Shown here piece after piece: positions 26,610 to 34,681 of a DNA stretch of 64,000 nucleotides (positions within the stretch are counted from its first letter, which is position 1; the number at the start of each line of letters is the position of its first letter). The DNA is from CAYVMP01 sp964452635 (lineage in GTDB: Bacteria > Patescibacteriota > Minisyncoccia > Phycocordibacterales > DATDWN01). The position numbers and the translations under genes were made by a program. Under the pieces are notes generated by a model. That model searched no databases, had not been told where the DNA came from, and saw only the letters and a list, made by a program, of their open reading frames with translations. The DNA is taken from positions 1 to 64,000 of the forward strand of contig CAYVMP010000001.1 in assembly GCA_964452635.1 (NCBI GenBank), in the 5' to 3' direction.

Positions 26610-27518
26610 ATGAAAAAATTTCTATCATTAGCACTATCACTTATTATACTTTTCTTCACAGCATACACCCCTGTTGTATATTCACTTGATGATTACACAG
26701 TACTCACACCTCTACCGAACACAACCATTGGCGACAATTGCACAGGAACGGACTGTAAAACAAACTTTAAAACATACATACCGGGGGCATTTAAACTCGC
26801 TGTGGGTATTGCGGCAGTGATGGCATTTGCCATGATTAGCTATGGGGGACTTCTCTACATGACCACAGACTCGGTATTTAAAGCACAAGAAGGCAAGAAA
26901 AGGGTATGGGATGCAATACAAGGATTAATCCTAGTAATCGGCGCGTACACAATACTCTATACTATAAACCCACAGATTTTAGATTTTAATTTAAGTATTG
27001 CTAAACCACAAATAACAAACAATGAAGTGGCTATCGCTCTCGGAACACCCGGAGGTGGTCCAACGTCACTATCAAACCTGACTGACGAACAAGTACGGGC
27101 AGTACTTGGGCCAAACAATATACAGACTCAAAATAATCCATGTACTGGAACTAGAACTACACAATGCGTCACTCTCGCAGGTCTACAACCAACAACACTA
27201 GATGGTTTAGCTGGCATACGAGCTACCTGTGGTAGTACTTGTGTTATTGTGCTCTCAGGAGGTACAGAAGGAGGGCACACAGCAGGAGGGAGCCATAATA
27301 ACGGCACTGCAGTCGACATACTTACAGACCCAAATCTTGATAGAACAATACGGAGTTTAACAGAGGTGCAAATGAGAGCGGATTTAGCTGCACAAGGGTG
27401 CAAAACATATAGAGGAGTAGTTGGGGGTGTGAATGGAACATTTCTCTACGAACCAGCAGGTAAATCATGTGGAGGTGTTACATCAAGTGGTACACACTGG
27501 CATGCAAGTTTCCCATAA
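26610..27518 (+). CDS. VirB2-like pilin fused to an M15-type peptidase-like domain
   Basis: 302 residues. The N-terminal ~130 residues look like a VirB2/TrbC pilin: a signal peptide (FLSLALSLIILFFTAYTPVV) and two hydrophobic helices (FKLAVGIAAVMAFAMISYGG, LILVIGAYTILYTI) around a basic loop. After a Pro/Gly linker, residues about 185-302 carry GSHNNGTAVDI (SxHxxGxAxD, zinc His and Asp) and a terminal GTHWHASF (HxH), the metal site of M15/VanY-type carboxypeptidases. The fusion could thin peptidoglycan where the pilus emerges. Four cysteines lie in the outer domain. Confidence 0.75.
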   Translation: MKKFLSLALSLIILFFTAYTPVVYSLDDYTVLTPLPNTTIGDNCTGTDCKTNFKTYIPGAFKLAVGIAAVMAFAMISYGGLLYMTTDSVFKAQEGKKRVWDAIQGLILVIGAYTILYTINPQILDFNLSIAKPQITNNEVAIALGTPGGGPTSLSNLTDEQVRAVLGPNNIQTQNNPCTGTRTTQCVTLAGLQPTTLDGLAGIRATCGSTCVIVLSGGTEGGHTAGGSHNNGTAVDILTDPNLDRTIRSLTEVQMRADLAAQGCKTYRGVVGGVNGTFLYEPAGKSCGGVTSSGTHWHASFP

Positions 27519-27524
27519 AAACAA

Positions 27525-28751
27525 ATGAAAAAGTTTTTCATTATCACATCAATTATTCTGATCATTTTCCTCATCGCGCTTGTTGGGTATTATTTTATCA
27601 TTAAAACAAACTCACAAGTATCAGAAAACATTCCACTCTCAATCCGAAATTTCTTCCCATTTGGCGGTAGTGCTGTCACTGTCGACACACCAAGAGAGGT
27701 GATACCGGAGGAAAATCAAAACCCTGTTAATTTTACAAAAAAACTCAGAAAAATTTCCAGTGATGCTGTGGCTGGGGCAGGAGTCTTTGACTCACTCCGA
27801 GGGACAACTATCCGATACATAGAGAAGGCCACAGGACACATATACGATACTGAATTATTTTCTTCACGATCAGAGAGAATATCAAACAAAACTCTTCCTC
27901 GTGTATACAGTGCAGTATGGGGAACAAGTAGCACTACACTCGTAGCAACATACCTAAAAGACGACAATGAAACAGTTGAGACATACTCACTGTCTCTCAA
28001 ACAATCCACATCTACAACAGACTCGGGTGGAGTGGGGTACAATATCACTGGATCATTTCTACAATTCAATATAAAAACTATCTCGCCATACAAGAACACA
28101 ATGCTCTACTCGTATGTTAATGATGGACGAAGTGTTGGTGTTATTTCAAACTATACAGGAGGAAATAAAAAGGAAGTATGGAGCTCACCGATTAAAGAAG
28201 TGTTGCCCCAGTTTATCACCGACACAACAGTATCCATAACCACAAAACCGAGTGAAAATGTTTCTGGTTTTATGTATTTTATAAATACACGTACAGGAGA
28301 AAACACAAAAATACTTGGAAATATCCCCGGACTATCTACACTCACATCACCAGATGCAAAAAATGTGCTCGTATTAGAGCAAGGACCGAATGGTGATGCA
28401 CTCTACACATATTCTATTGGAGGAAAAACATTTACAAACATGAGTCCAGTTACATTTCCAGAGAAATGTGTGTGGAGTAAAAAGGACACAACAATACTCT
28501 ATTGTGCTGTACCGAGAGAAACACTCGTAAACACGAGCCTCACAACATGGTACAAAGGGCTTACTTCCTTTACTGATGATATCTGGAAATTTGATACAAA
28601 AAATAATGTTTCTAATATAGTACTTAATATCACAACCGAATCTGGTGAAAATGTTGATGTTATACAACCACAACTCTCGGAAAACGAACGGTATCTCGTA
28701 TTTATCAACAAACGTGATGGATCATTGTGGAGTTTTGATACTCAACAATAG
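27525..28751 (+). CDS. Membrane-anchored beta-propeller-like protein
   Basis: 408 residues. One N-terminal anchor (FFIITSIILIIFLIALVGYY) precedes ~370 residues of repeated beta blades. Each contains a small polar turn and an aromatic, for example GHIYDTELFSSRSERIS, TVETYSLSLKQ, GEVWSSPIKE-like and ENERYLVFINKRDGSLWSFD at the end, a pattern like TolB/WD40-type propellers. I do not recognise a specific family. As last gene of the cluster (6-base gap from the pilin-like gene) it may be an assembly scaffold or adhesin. Confidence 0.68.
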   Translation: MKKFFIITSIILIIFLIALVGYYFIIKTNSQVSENIPLSIRNFFPFGGSAVTVDTPREVIPEENQNPVNFTKKLRKISSDAVAGAGVFDSLRGTTIRYIEKATGHIYDTELFSSRSERISNKTLPRVYSAVWGTSSTTLVATYLKDDNETVETYSLSLKQSTSTTDSGGVGYNITGSFLQFNIKTISPYKNTMLYSYVNDGRSVGVISNYTGGNKKEVWSSPIKEVLPQFITDTTVSITTKPSENVSGFMYFINTRTGENTKILGNIPGLSTLTSPDAKNVLVLEQGPNGDALYTYSIGGKTFTNMSPVTFPEKCVWSKKDTTILYCAVPRETLVNTSLTTWYKGLTSFTDDIWKFDTKNNVSNIVLNITTESGENVDVIQPQLSENERYLVFINKRDGSLWSFDTQQ

Positions 28752-28754
28752 GTA

Positions 28755-30299
28755 TTAGAACCCCGGGAAGTAGTCAGTGATGATGTGTGAAGAATCAATA
28801 CCTATTGATTGTAGTACCTTTTTATACGAATCAACCATTGCATTAGGACCAGAAATATAGAAAATTCTACTCACATAATCAGGTGTTTCAGACATAATCA
28901 TTTCTCCAGTAATGTATCCTGTTTTTCCTGTCCAATCTTTTGGAATATTTTGAGACCCTCCAAGTACATATACTGTTTTCAAACCAAAAGCATCAGATCC
29001 TTGTTTGAATAGATTTGTGTATGCAAAACTATCCTGCGTTGATGCAGAATAAAACAACACAACATCTCTTTTACCCTGTGTATCGATTAAATACTGTGTT
29101 TTACTTACAAATGGTGTTATTCCTATACCTCCGGCAATCCACACTATTTTCTGTGATGAATCTTTTGGTAGAGTAAAGTCACCGGCAACACTTGATGCAA
29201 CGATGATTGAATTAACTACCAGAGTACGAAGTTGTTTTTTAAAACTACTTGATGTTTGAGTTATTTTAGTTGCTAAACGAACCACAGATTCAGTGGGGGA
29301 TGATACAAATGTAAAAAATCGTCTGTTTCCTCTGTTGTCACTCTGAAGAGTGGGAAGTGTCCATTCAGCATACTGACCAGCTAGGAATGTGTGTTTTTGA
29401 TTTTTTGGTAGTGAAAAAACAAATTCATATGTATCAAGTGCAATCGTGTTTATTTCTTTTAGTGTTAGAAAATATTTTTCCTTTGAACTAACTATATATG
29501 AAAATATATTTCCAATAATAAGTGCTAAATGCGGGGTTGAATAGATAAATATTGATCCAATAGATAGGTTGAACTGTAATCCATACAATACACCAACAAT
29601 CATCCCGTATATCACCTGTAGTCGACAAGTTGGTGGGGTAGTGGACGGCTCAGTGAGCATAATAGTGCCCAAAAAAAGCAGTGGGCTCGATATACTCAAA
29701 CTTATAAGAGTATCGAGGAAAGCAAAACCGTTAAATAATGCGACAGAGAGAGATGTAATGATGGCAGGAATTACAAAGGAGAAAAACAAACTAAACCTAC
29801 GAATCTTCCTGACGACGAGTAATCCAAAAATAAGAACAAAGGGTGTAAGCCATGGTGTTCCAACCCACCACACAGCAACACCACCAAATACAAATGTTGC
29901 AATGAATACAGATATCGCCGTTGGGTTAAATATATGTTTTTTATATAATGCAAAAACATATTTTGAAGCCATTGCAAACACTGATACAAAGATAATTGAA
30001 ATAATACCTATGAGTGTATGTGATGGTTCGACAATAAGAAATAGAATAAGTGCTGTTATGGATGATGATTCTATATTAATCGGTGCGGTATATATTTTCG
30101 ATAAAACATAGTTTGACCCGTAGCATGCAATACAAAATACTAGAAAAGAAAGTAGTAGGGTGAATCCTCCGTAGGAAATTACACTGGTAAATCCAAGAAT
30201 AATTGATATGAAAGTAAGGAGAAAAAGCCCATTGAGAACAAGACGATACATTGTGATTGAATTCAAAAAATTATCGATTTTTCCTATGATGAAATTCAT
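28755..30299 (-). CDS. RnfD/NqrB-like membrane domain fused to ferredoxin-NADP reductase-like domain
   Basis: 514 residues. The first ~270 contain about nine to ten helices and the RnfD/NqrB landmark MLTEPSTTPPT followed by IYGMIVGVLYGL. The C-terminal part is an FNR-type flavoprotein: RRFFTFVSS (FAD), GGIGITPFVS (nicotinamide binding), SGPNAMVDSYKKVL and the terminal aromatic TDYFPGF. The fusion would carry electrons from NAD(P)H through FAD to a membrane flavin/ion-transport core. It is followed, in operon order, by genes reading the same way: FMN-binding protein, ApbE, then this gene. No other Rnf/Nqr subunits are present. Confidence 0.85.
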   Translation of the reverse strand: MNFIIGKIDNFLNSITMYRLVLNGLFLLTFISIILGFTSVISYGGFTLLLSFLVFCIACYGSNYVLSKIYTAPINIESSSITALILFLIVEPSHTLIGIISIIFVSVFAMASKYVFALYKKHIFNPTAISVFIATFVFGGVAVWWVGTPWLTPFVLIFGLLVVRKIRRFSLFFSFVIPAIITSLSVALFNGFAFLDTLISLSISSPLLFLGTIMLTEPSTTPPTCRLQVIYGMIVGVLYGLQFNLSIGSIFIYSTPHLALIIGNIFSYIVSSKEKYFLTLKEINTIALDTYEFVFSLPKNQKHTFLAGQYAEWTLPTLQSDNRGNRRFFTFVSSPTESVVRLATKITQTSSSFKKQLRTLVVNSIIVASSVAGDFTLPKDSSQKIVWIAGGIGITPFVSKTQYLIDTQGKRDVVLFYSASTQDSFAYTNLFKQGSDAFGLKTVYVLGGSQNIPKDWTGKTGYITGEMIMSETPDYVSRIFYISGPNAMVDSYKKVLQSIGIDSSHIITDYFPGF

Positions 30300-30328
30300 A
30301 AAAGATTTAATTAATAGTAAAAAAATTT

Positions 30329-31204
30329 CTAGAACAATTCCGCAGGGAATTGAGGTGAGACTTCGGCATGTCCATCTGCGTATACAATAGCATATTCAAA
30401 GTCAAAATGATTACGTAAATTCTGTGGAGGTGTAAAGAAAAGTGCAGTAGCTAAGCCATCCGCAAGAAGCGTGGTATCCGAAACAACCCATGTCGCAAGA
30501 ATATGTCGAGGTGATGCAAGGGTATCTGGATTAATAATATGATGAAATTGTGCCCACACTCTTCGGTTTCCAGCTGATCCACAGAGACTTTGATTTTTGA
30601 TTTTTGCGATACCAATAGCTTGTTTGAAGTTTTCAGGATGTTCAAGTCCTATCTCAATAGGAGATTCGCCTCTGTGAATAATATCTCCTCCAGCATCAAT
30701 ACAATACGATTGTATTCCGTTTTGTTCCAATAATTCCGCGACAATATCGATCAAATACCCCTTACCCAAAGCTCCAACATCTATAAGTATAGGTTTTTGT
30801 GTAATGATTTTCGGTGGATATACAGAATCGTTAAATATAAAGCCCTCATCCCACACAGGTGGTTTTTTTATTTCTTTTGGTACAAGAGAGTATTCCGCAT
30901 CATACCCAGCCTGAACCATTACCTGACCAATGAGTGGGGTAAGTAATCCTGAGGTAAGGGTATAGAGTTTTTTGTACAAAGAGAATAGTGGTATAGAATC
31001 AGCCGGCATATCGAATATCCCAGATCTCTCTGAAATCTCTATTATGAGTGAGTCAGGTCTAAACCGAGAATAATCTCTATCAAAAACAGCTATTCTTTCT
31101 CTGATGAGATGTAGGAGAGTTTTTTCTTTCTCTTGAGTGATTACATCATAGACATCAATAGCCCACTGAGTGCCTATTGCCTCAAATGTATACTGAGAGG
31201 ACAT
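30329..31204 (-). CDS. apbE: ApbE-family FAD:protein FMN transferase
   Basis: 291 residues. ApbE enzymes move FMN from FAD onto a Ser/Thr of target proteins by a phosphoester bond, with Mg. Family landmarks: EAIGTQWAIDVYD, YSRFRPDS, IDVGALGKGYLID and the DAGGDIIHRG block with the acidic site. The protein has no obvious signal peptide, unlike many ApbE lipoproteins. Context is decisive: the FMN-binding domain substrate is encoded 11 bases upstream in the same operon and the RnfD-FNR fusion downstream. Confidence 0.92.
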   Translation of the reverse strand: MSSQYTFEAIGTQWAIDVYDVITQEKEKTLLHLIRERIAVFDRDYSRFRPDSLIIEISERSGIFDMPADSIPLFSLYKKLYTLTSGLLTPLIGQVMVQAGYDAEYSLVPKEIKKPPVWDEGFIFNDSVYPPKIITQKPILIDVGALGKGYLIDIVAELLEQNGIQSYCIDAGGDIIHRGESPIEIGLEHPENFKQAIGIAKIKNQSLCGSAGNRRVWAQFHHIINPDTLASPRHILATWVVSDTTLLADGLATALFFTPPQNLRNHFDFEYAIVYADGHAEVSPQFPAELF

Positions 31205-31215
31205 ATAGATAGAGA

Positions 31216-31692
31216 TTATGCTTTGGCCTGTGCTTGGATTTTCAAAACAGCATCATTAAACCCTTTTGGAGTAAGTGATGAACCTGAAACTTTAGAGAGA
31301 TTGAGTGTTGAGAGATTTTTACCCACAACAAACGCTTTGTAGTTTGAAATAAATGTATACTGGTATTTCTTTGATTCTGGTCGTGTTGCATCTGAAGTAA
31401 CAACAGCATCTACAACAACATCATCTTTGAGTGTGAGTGATACAGTGATCTGTTCAGCTCCTCCAGGAGAATTATATGTTCCAACGGAAGTATACATACC
31501 ATCTTTATATATAGATGATGTGGTATTTCCAGTTGTATTTATATTTTGAGGAGTATCAACCACCACAGGTGTATCTGTCTTCTTTATATAGTGAAAAACA
31601 GTGTATGTTGCCACAACCAAAACAGCGACCACTACTATACTTATAAGAAGTGTGTTTGATTTTTTAGGTTCGTTTATTTGGTCTAGCATCAT
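31216..31692 (-). CDS. Membrane-anchored FMN-binding domain protein (RnfG/NqrC-like)
   Basis: 158 residues from ATG 31692. A single anchor helix (LLISIVVVAVLVVATYTVF) is followed by an FMN_bind domain (GMYTSVGTYNSPGGAEQITV, VVDAVVTSDATRPESKKYQ) ending in LSKVSGSSLTPKGFNDAVL. The flavinylation site of this family is S/T in SGA[T/S]; here SGSS puts a Ser at the acceptor position. It should be the substrate of the ApbE next door and shuttle electrons outside the membrane. ATG 31692 is preferred because a TATAAT box ends 9 bases upstream, ruling out the longer open frame. Confidence 0.87.
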   Translation of the reverse strand: MMLDQINEPKKSNTLLISIVVVAVLVVATYTVFHYIKKTDTPVVVDTPQNINTTGNTTSSIYKDGMYTSVGTYNSPGGAEQITVSLTLKDDVVVDAVVTSDATRPESKKYQYTFISNYKAFVVGKNLSTLNLSKVSGSSLTPKGFNDAVLKIQAQAKA

Positions 31693-31701
31693 GTTTTTTA
31701 A

Positions 31702-31707
31702 ATTATA
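31702..31707 (-). promoter_or_regulatory. -10 box of the flavin operon
   Basis: TATAAT on the minus strand, 9 bases before ATG 31692. It heads FMN-binding protein, apbE and the RnfD-FNR gene, separately from yidC. Confidence 0.5.
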
Positions 31708-31741
31708 TGTAGTAAGAAAATCATTATACACCACAGATATA

Positions 31742-32476
31742 CTAAACAACAATTGGAGTTTTGTGATATTTGTGTTTTATATACATCTCCTGACCTATTG
31801 CAAATAGGTTGCTTGTAATCCAATACAGAGCGAGTACACCAGATATACTATACGAAATAAATGTAACAATGATTGGGAAGAAATATTTCATTTGTGTAGC
31901 CATATTTTGAGTTATGTTGTTTTGCATACTCGTAGTAGGGGCAGGAGGTGTGTTTCCTGAAGAAGCAAGATGAAGTTGAACGAAGGTTGTAATACCTGCA
32001 ATAACAGCTAACACTAGGCTTTTTTGAGTTATATTTATAAGATGTATAAACGTCATATTAACGAATTCAGGTGCTGGAACAAAAGAATAGAGAAGGCTTT
32101 TATTTATCGTCGGAAGGCCTGATTTAAGAAAAACTTGATACAAACCAATAATAATCGGTAACTGAACAATAAGTATAAAAATACTTGCGAAAGGGTTGAT
32201 TCCTTTTTCTTTGTAATATTCTATTGTTTTTTGTGCTTGTTCTTCTTTATTATCCTTATATTTCTCTTTAATAAGATTGAGATCTTTCTCAATTGATTTC
32301 ATTTGTAATTGAGCTCGGGAAGCCTTGAGGGAGAGGGGGAGAAGGATAAGTTTGATAATACCCGTAAATACAATCACAATTACACCCGCATCAGCGAATG
32401 GTACGAGGTGAATGAGGAATATGAGACCATTATAGAGTGGTTGAAATATAGTTGTGTTAAAAAAAGATGAAATCAT
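31742..32476 (-). CDS. yidC: YidC/Oxa1-type membrane protein insertase
   Basis: 244 residues, the short form without the large periplasmic domain of proteobacterial YidC. About five helices, with the conserved hydrophilic-groove region FTGIIKLILLPLSLKAS (basic residue in the first conserved helix), a cytoplasmic coiled coil (KSIEKDLNLIKEKYKDN) and SGVLALYWITSNLFAI. It inserts membrane proteins with or without Sec. Gene order rpmH-rnpA-yidC is the ancestral arrangement beside dnaA. Confidence 0.95.
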   Translation of the reverse strand: MISSFFNTTIFQPLYNGLIFLIHLVPFADAGVIVIVFTGIIKLILLPLSLKASRAQLQMKSIEKDLNLIKEKYKDNKEEQAQKTIEYYKEKGINPFASIFILIVQLPIIIGLYQVFLKSGLPTINKSLLYSFVPAPEFVNMTFIHLINITQKSLVLAVIAGITTFVQLHLASSGNTPPAPTTSMQNNITQNMATQMKYFFPIIVTFISYSISGVLALYWITSNLFAIGQEMYIKHKYHKTPIVV

Positions 32477-32504
32477 GTGATGGTGTTAGTGTATATTAGT
32501 GCAA

Positions 32505-32843
32505 TCATATCACACGAGCTGACTTGAGCAAACCAAGTATTTCTTCCTCAATAATCGAATATTCTAGTGGATATTTTGATTTCTTATATACAAAAAATAA
32601 ATCAAAACCGTATTCTATGTTCGATAAAACCTTACGTATTACAGCATATCCTCTTCGTCGATACAGATTCCTATCAACAGCCTTTTTTAGCACTTTTTTA
32701 GATATAGAAAAAGAAAAACAGCTATTTTCTTCTGTTGATTTACTACATACATAGAGTAAAAAATGAGGAGAATTATACCTTTTACCTTGGGAAAGGATGT
32801 TTCCAAAGTATTTTCTTTGTATTCTTCTGTTTTTTGCTAGCAT
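32505..32843 (-). CDS. rnpA: Ribonuclease P protein component
   Basis: 112 residues from ATG 32843; the frame also extends to a GTG at 32855. Low overall conservation is normal for RnpA; visible are the basic N-terminus (MLAKNRRIQRKYF), the SFSISKKVLKKAVDRN segment with RNRxRR-like LYRRRGYAVIR, and the final LLKSA. It binds RNase P RNA to mature tRNA 5' ends. Placement between rpmH and yidC confirms it. Confidence 0.93.
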   Translation of the reverse strand: MLAKNRRIQRKYFGNILSQGKRYNSPHFLLYVCSKSTEENSCFSFSISKKVLKKAVDRNLYRRRGYAVIRKVLSNIEYGFDLFFVYKKSKYPLEYSIIEEEILGLLKSARVI

Positions 32844-32855
32844 AGTGCTATACAC

Positions 32856-32993
32856 CTAGACAGTAGAGAGATTTGCTCTACCTTTTCGTCTTCGTCGAAG
32901 AAGAGTGTTTGTTCCTGTCTTTGATTTACTTCGGGTAAGGAATCCGTGACTCTTTGCTCGTTTTCTTTTTTTAGGTTGGTATGTTTTTGACAT
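32856..32993 (-). CDS. rpmH: 50S ribosomal protein L34
   Basis: 45 residues, too short for usual ORF calling but unmistakable: KTYQPKKRKRAKSHGFL, RSKSKTGTNTLLRRRR and KGRANLS match the L34 family. ATG at 32991-32993, stop TAG at 32856-32858. It lies divergent from dnaA and just upstream of rnpA, the classic oriC-region order. Confidence 0.96.
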   Translation of the reverse strand: MSKTYQPKKRKRAKSHGFLTRSKSKTGTNTLLRRRRKGRANLSTV

Positions 32994-33031
32994 GTGCGTG
33001 AGAAATATTTTTGATTTTTGTTTTCAACACC

Positions 33032-33040
33032 TTATACACA
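33032..33040 (+). promoter_or_regulatory. DnaA box variant upstream of dnaA
   Basis: TTATACACA matches the DnaA box consensus TTATNCACA and lies in the rpmH-dnaA interval. It may autoregulate dnaA. Confidence 0.4.
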
Positions 33041-33094
33041 TATTATTAACATATTTAGAGTTTTTTAACAAGTACTATATTTTTTCATTACCTA

Positions 33095-33100
33095 TATAAT
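33095..33100 (+). promoter_or_regulatory. -10 box of dnaA
   Basis: TATAAT about 20 bases before ATG 33121, giving a short leader of roughly 13 bases. Confidence 0.45.
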
Positions 33101-33120
33101 GTTTGTATATAAATTTTCAC

Positions 33121-34467
33121 ATGACCACTATGGATAATAAAAAATTATGGGACAGTGTTCTTGTAGAAATGGAGTTGAATCTTTCAAAACCAAATTTCAA
33201 CACATGGTTCAAAGATACATACATAGTTAAACAAGAAGACACAGCAGTATATCTCGGAGTTCCTAATCCATTTGTTCAAGATTGGTTATCAAACAAATTT
33301 CACAATATTGTTTTAAAATCTATTCGATCACTCTCACCACATATCCAGTCACTACACTATACAATCGTAAAGGAAACACCTAAAGAAAAGCAGGATTCAG
33401 AAAAAGTAACTCAAATCAACAAGGAATTACCTATTCAAGAGTTATATATCAACAAAGAAGATGATCTCAATCCTCGATATACATTTGACTCTTTTGTTGT
33501 TGGACCTTTCAACGAACTCGCTCATGCAGCAGCACAAGCGATTATTAAAAAACCTGGAATTGTATATAATCCTTTGTTTATTTTTGGTGGAACAGGACAT
33601 GGAAAAACGCACTTAATTCAAGCAGTTGGAAACCACATAAAGAATTCAAGTGCTCGAAAAGTATTCTATACGACATCAGAAAAATTTGGACAAGAGTATG
33701 TAAATGCTCTTCAACTCAATAAACCTAACTTTTTCAAGGAAAAATACAGAAAATATGATGTGTTGATTATGGATGATATCCAGTTTTTCTCAGGGAAGTG
33801 GAAAATGCAAGAAGAAGTGTTTCATTTATTTAATCATCTTTATGATAACAATAAACAGATTATCTTTTCTTCCGATAAACACCCGGGGTTAATCCAAGAT
33901 TTAGAAGACAGATTAAAATCACGGTTCAGCTCAGGAATGATTGTTGATATCCCAACACCAGATAATGAATCTCGGATGGCTATTATTCGTAATAAAGTAA
34001 CAGTGCATCCATATCCACTTTCAAAAGAAGTGATTGAATACCTTGCATACTCAGTAACAGGTAATATTCGAGAGTTGGAGGGTGTTATAAACTCAATACT
34101 CTGCCAGTCTCAACTCAAAGAAAGAGAGTTGAGTCTCTCTGAGGTAAAGAATTTTGTAAAAAACACATCCAAACCAAAGAAAATGCTTTCTGTTAAAGAT
34201 GTGATTAAAACGGTTGCTGAATTCTACAACATAGAGGAACAACTTATTTACGACAAGACTCGAAAAAAGGAAATAATAAAACCTCGTCAGGTGATTATGT
34301 ATCTACTTCGAGAGGATCAGGGTATCTCATATCCTGCCATTGGTGAGAAATTGGGAGGAAGAGACCACACGACTGTTATGCATTCGTGTGAGAAAGTGAA
34401 AAATGATTTAAAAAATGACTCAATGTTAGAACAGGAGATTGTTCGTCTACGCTCTATACTTGTGTAA
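33121..34467 (+). CDS. dnaA: Chromosomal replication initiator DnaA
   Basis: 448 residues from ATG 33121. Domain I (about 1-75) and a short linker precede an AAA+ module with Walker A GGTGHGKTH near residue 156, Walker B VLIMDDIQFF near 215, and the C-terminal DNA-binding domain with the DnaA signature GGRDHTTVMHSCEKV. It opens the origin and recruits the helicase. Codon 33121 is chosen over the open frame at 33103, because the -10 box sits just before that earlier codon. The origin candidate follows immediately. Confidence 0.97.
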   Translation: MTTMDNKKLWDSVLVEMELNLSKPNFNTWFKDTYIVKQEDTAVYLGVPNPFVQDWLSNKFHNIVLKSIRSLSPHIQSLHYTIVKETPKEKQDSEKVTQINKELPIQELYINKEDDLNPRYTFDSFVVGPFNELAHAAAQAIIKKPGIVYNPLFIFGGTGHGKTHLIQAVGNHIKNSSARKVFYTTSEKFGQEYVNALQLNKPNFFKEKYRKYDVLIMDDIQFFSGKWKMQEEVFHLFNHLYDNNKQIIFSSDKHPGLIQDLEDRLKSRFSSGMIVDIPTPDNESRMAIIRNKVTVHPYPLSKEVIEYLAYSVTGNIRELEGVINSILCQSQLKERELSLSEVKNFVKNTSKPKKMLSVKDVIKTVAEFYNIEEQLIYDKTRKKEIIKPRQVIMYLLREDQGISYPAIGEKLGGRDHTTVMHSCEKVKNDLKNDSMLEQEIVRLRSILV

Positions 34468-34681
34468 AAGACTGTGTATAGTGTGTATATAACTATATGT
34501 AAAACCTGTGGATTTAGTTGTTAATATCTATATAGTAAATAGTACTCTGAATAAATAGATGTAGATTATCCACAGAGTAAATATAGAAAATATGGCTTAG
34601 ATAATGAATATGTATGAGTTATCCAGATATACACAGATATAATAGTAATAATTTCTTTAAATAGATAAAATAAATACAATT
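34468..34681. other. oriC: Probable chromosomal origin (oriC) in the dnaA-dnaN gap
   Basis: A 214-base AT-rich interval holds a perfect DnaA box TTATCCACA (34566-34574), a near match TTATCCAGA (34619-34627) and an inverted near match (34507-34515, TGTGGATTT). Long A/T tracts (for example 34630-34660) could be the unwinding element. Location between dnaA and dnaN and the switch of gene direction at rpmH/dnaA agree. Only one box is perfect, fewer than in typical origins. Confidence 0.55.
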
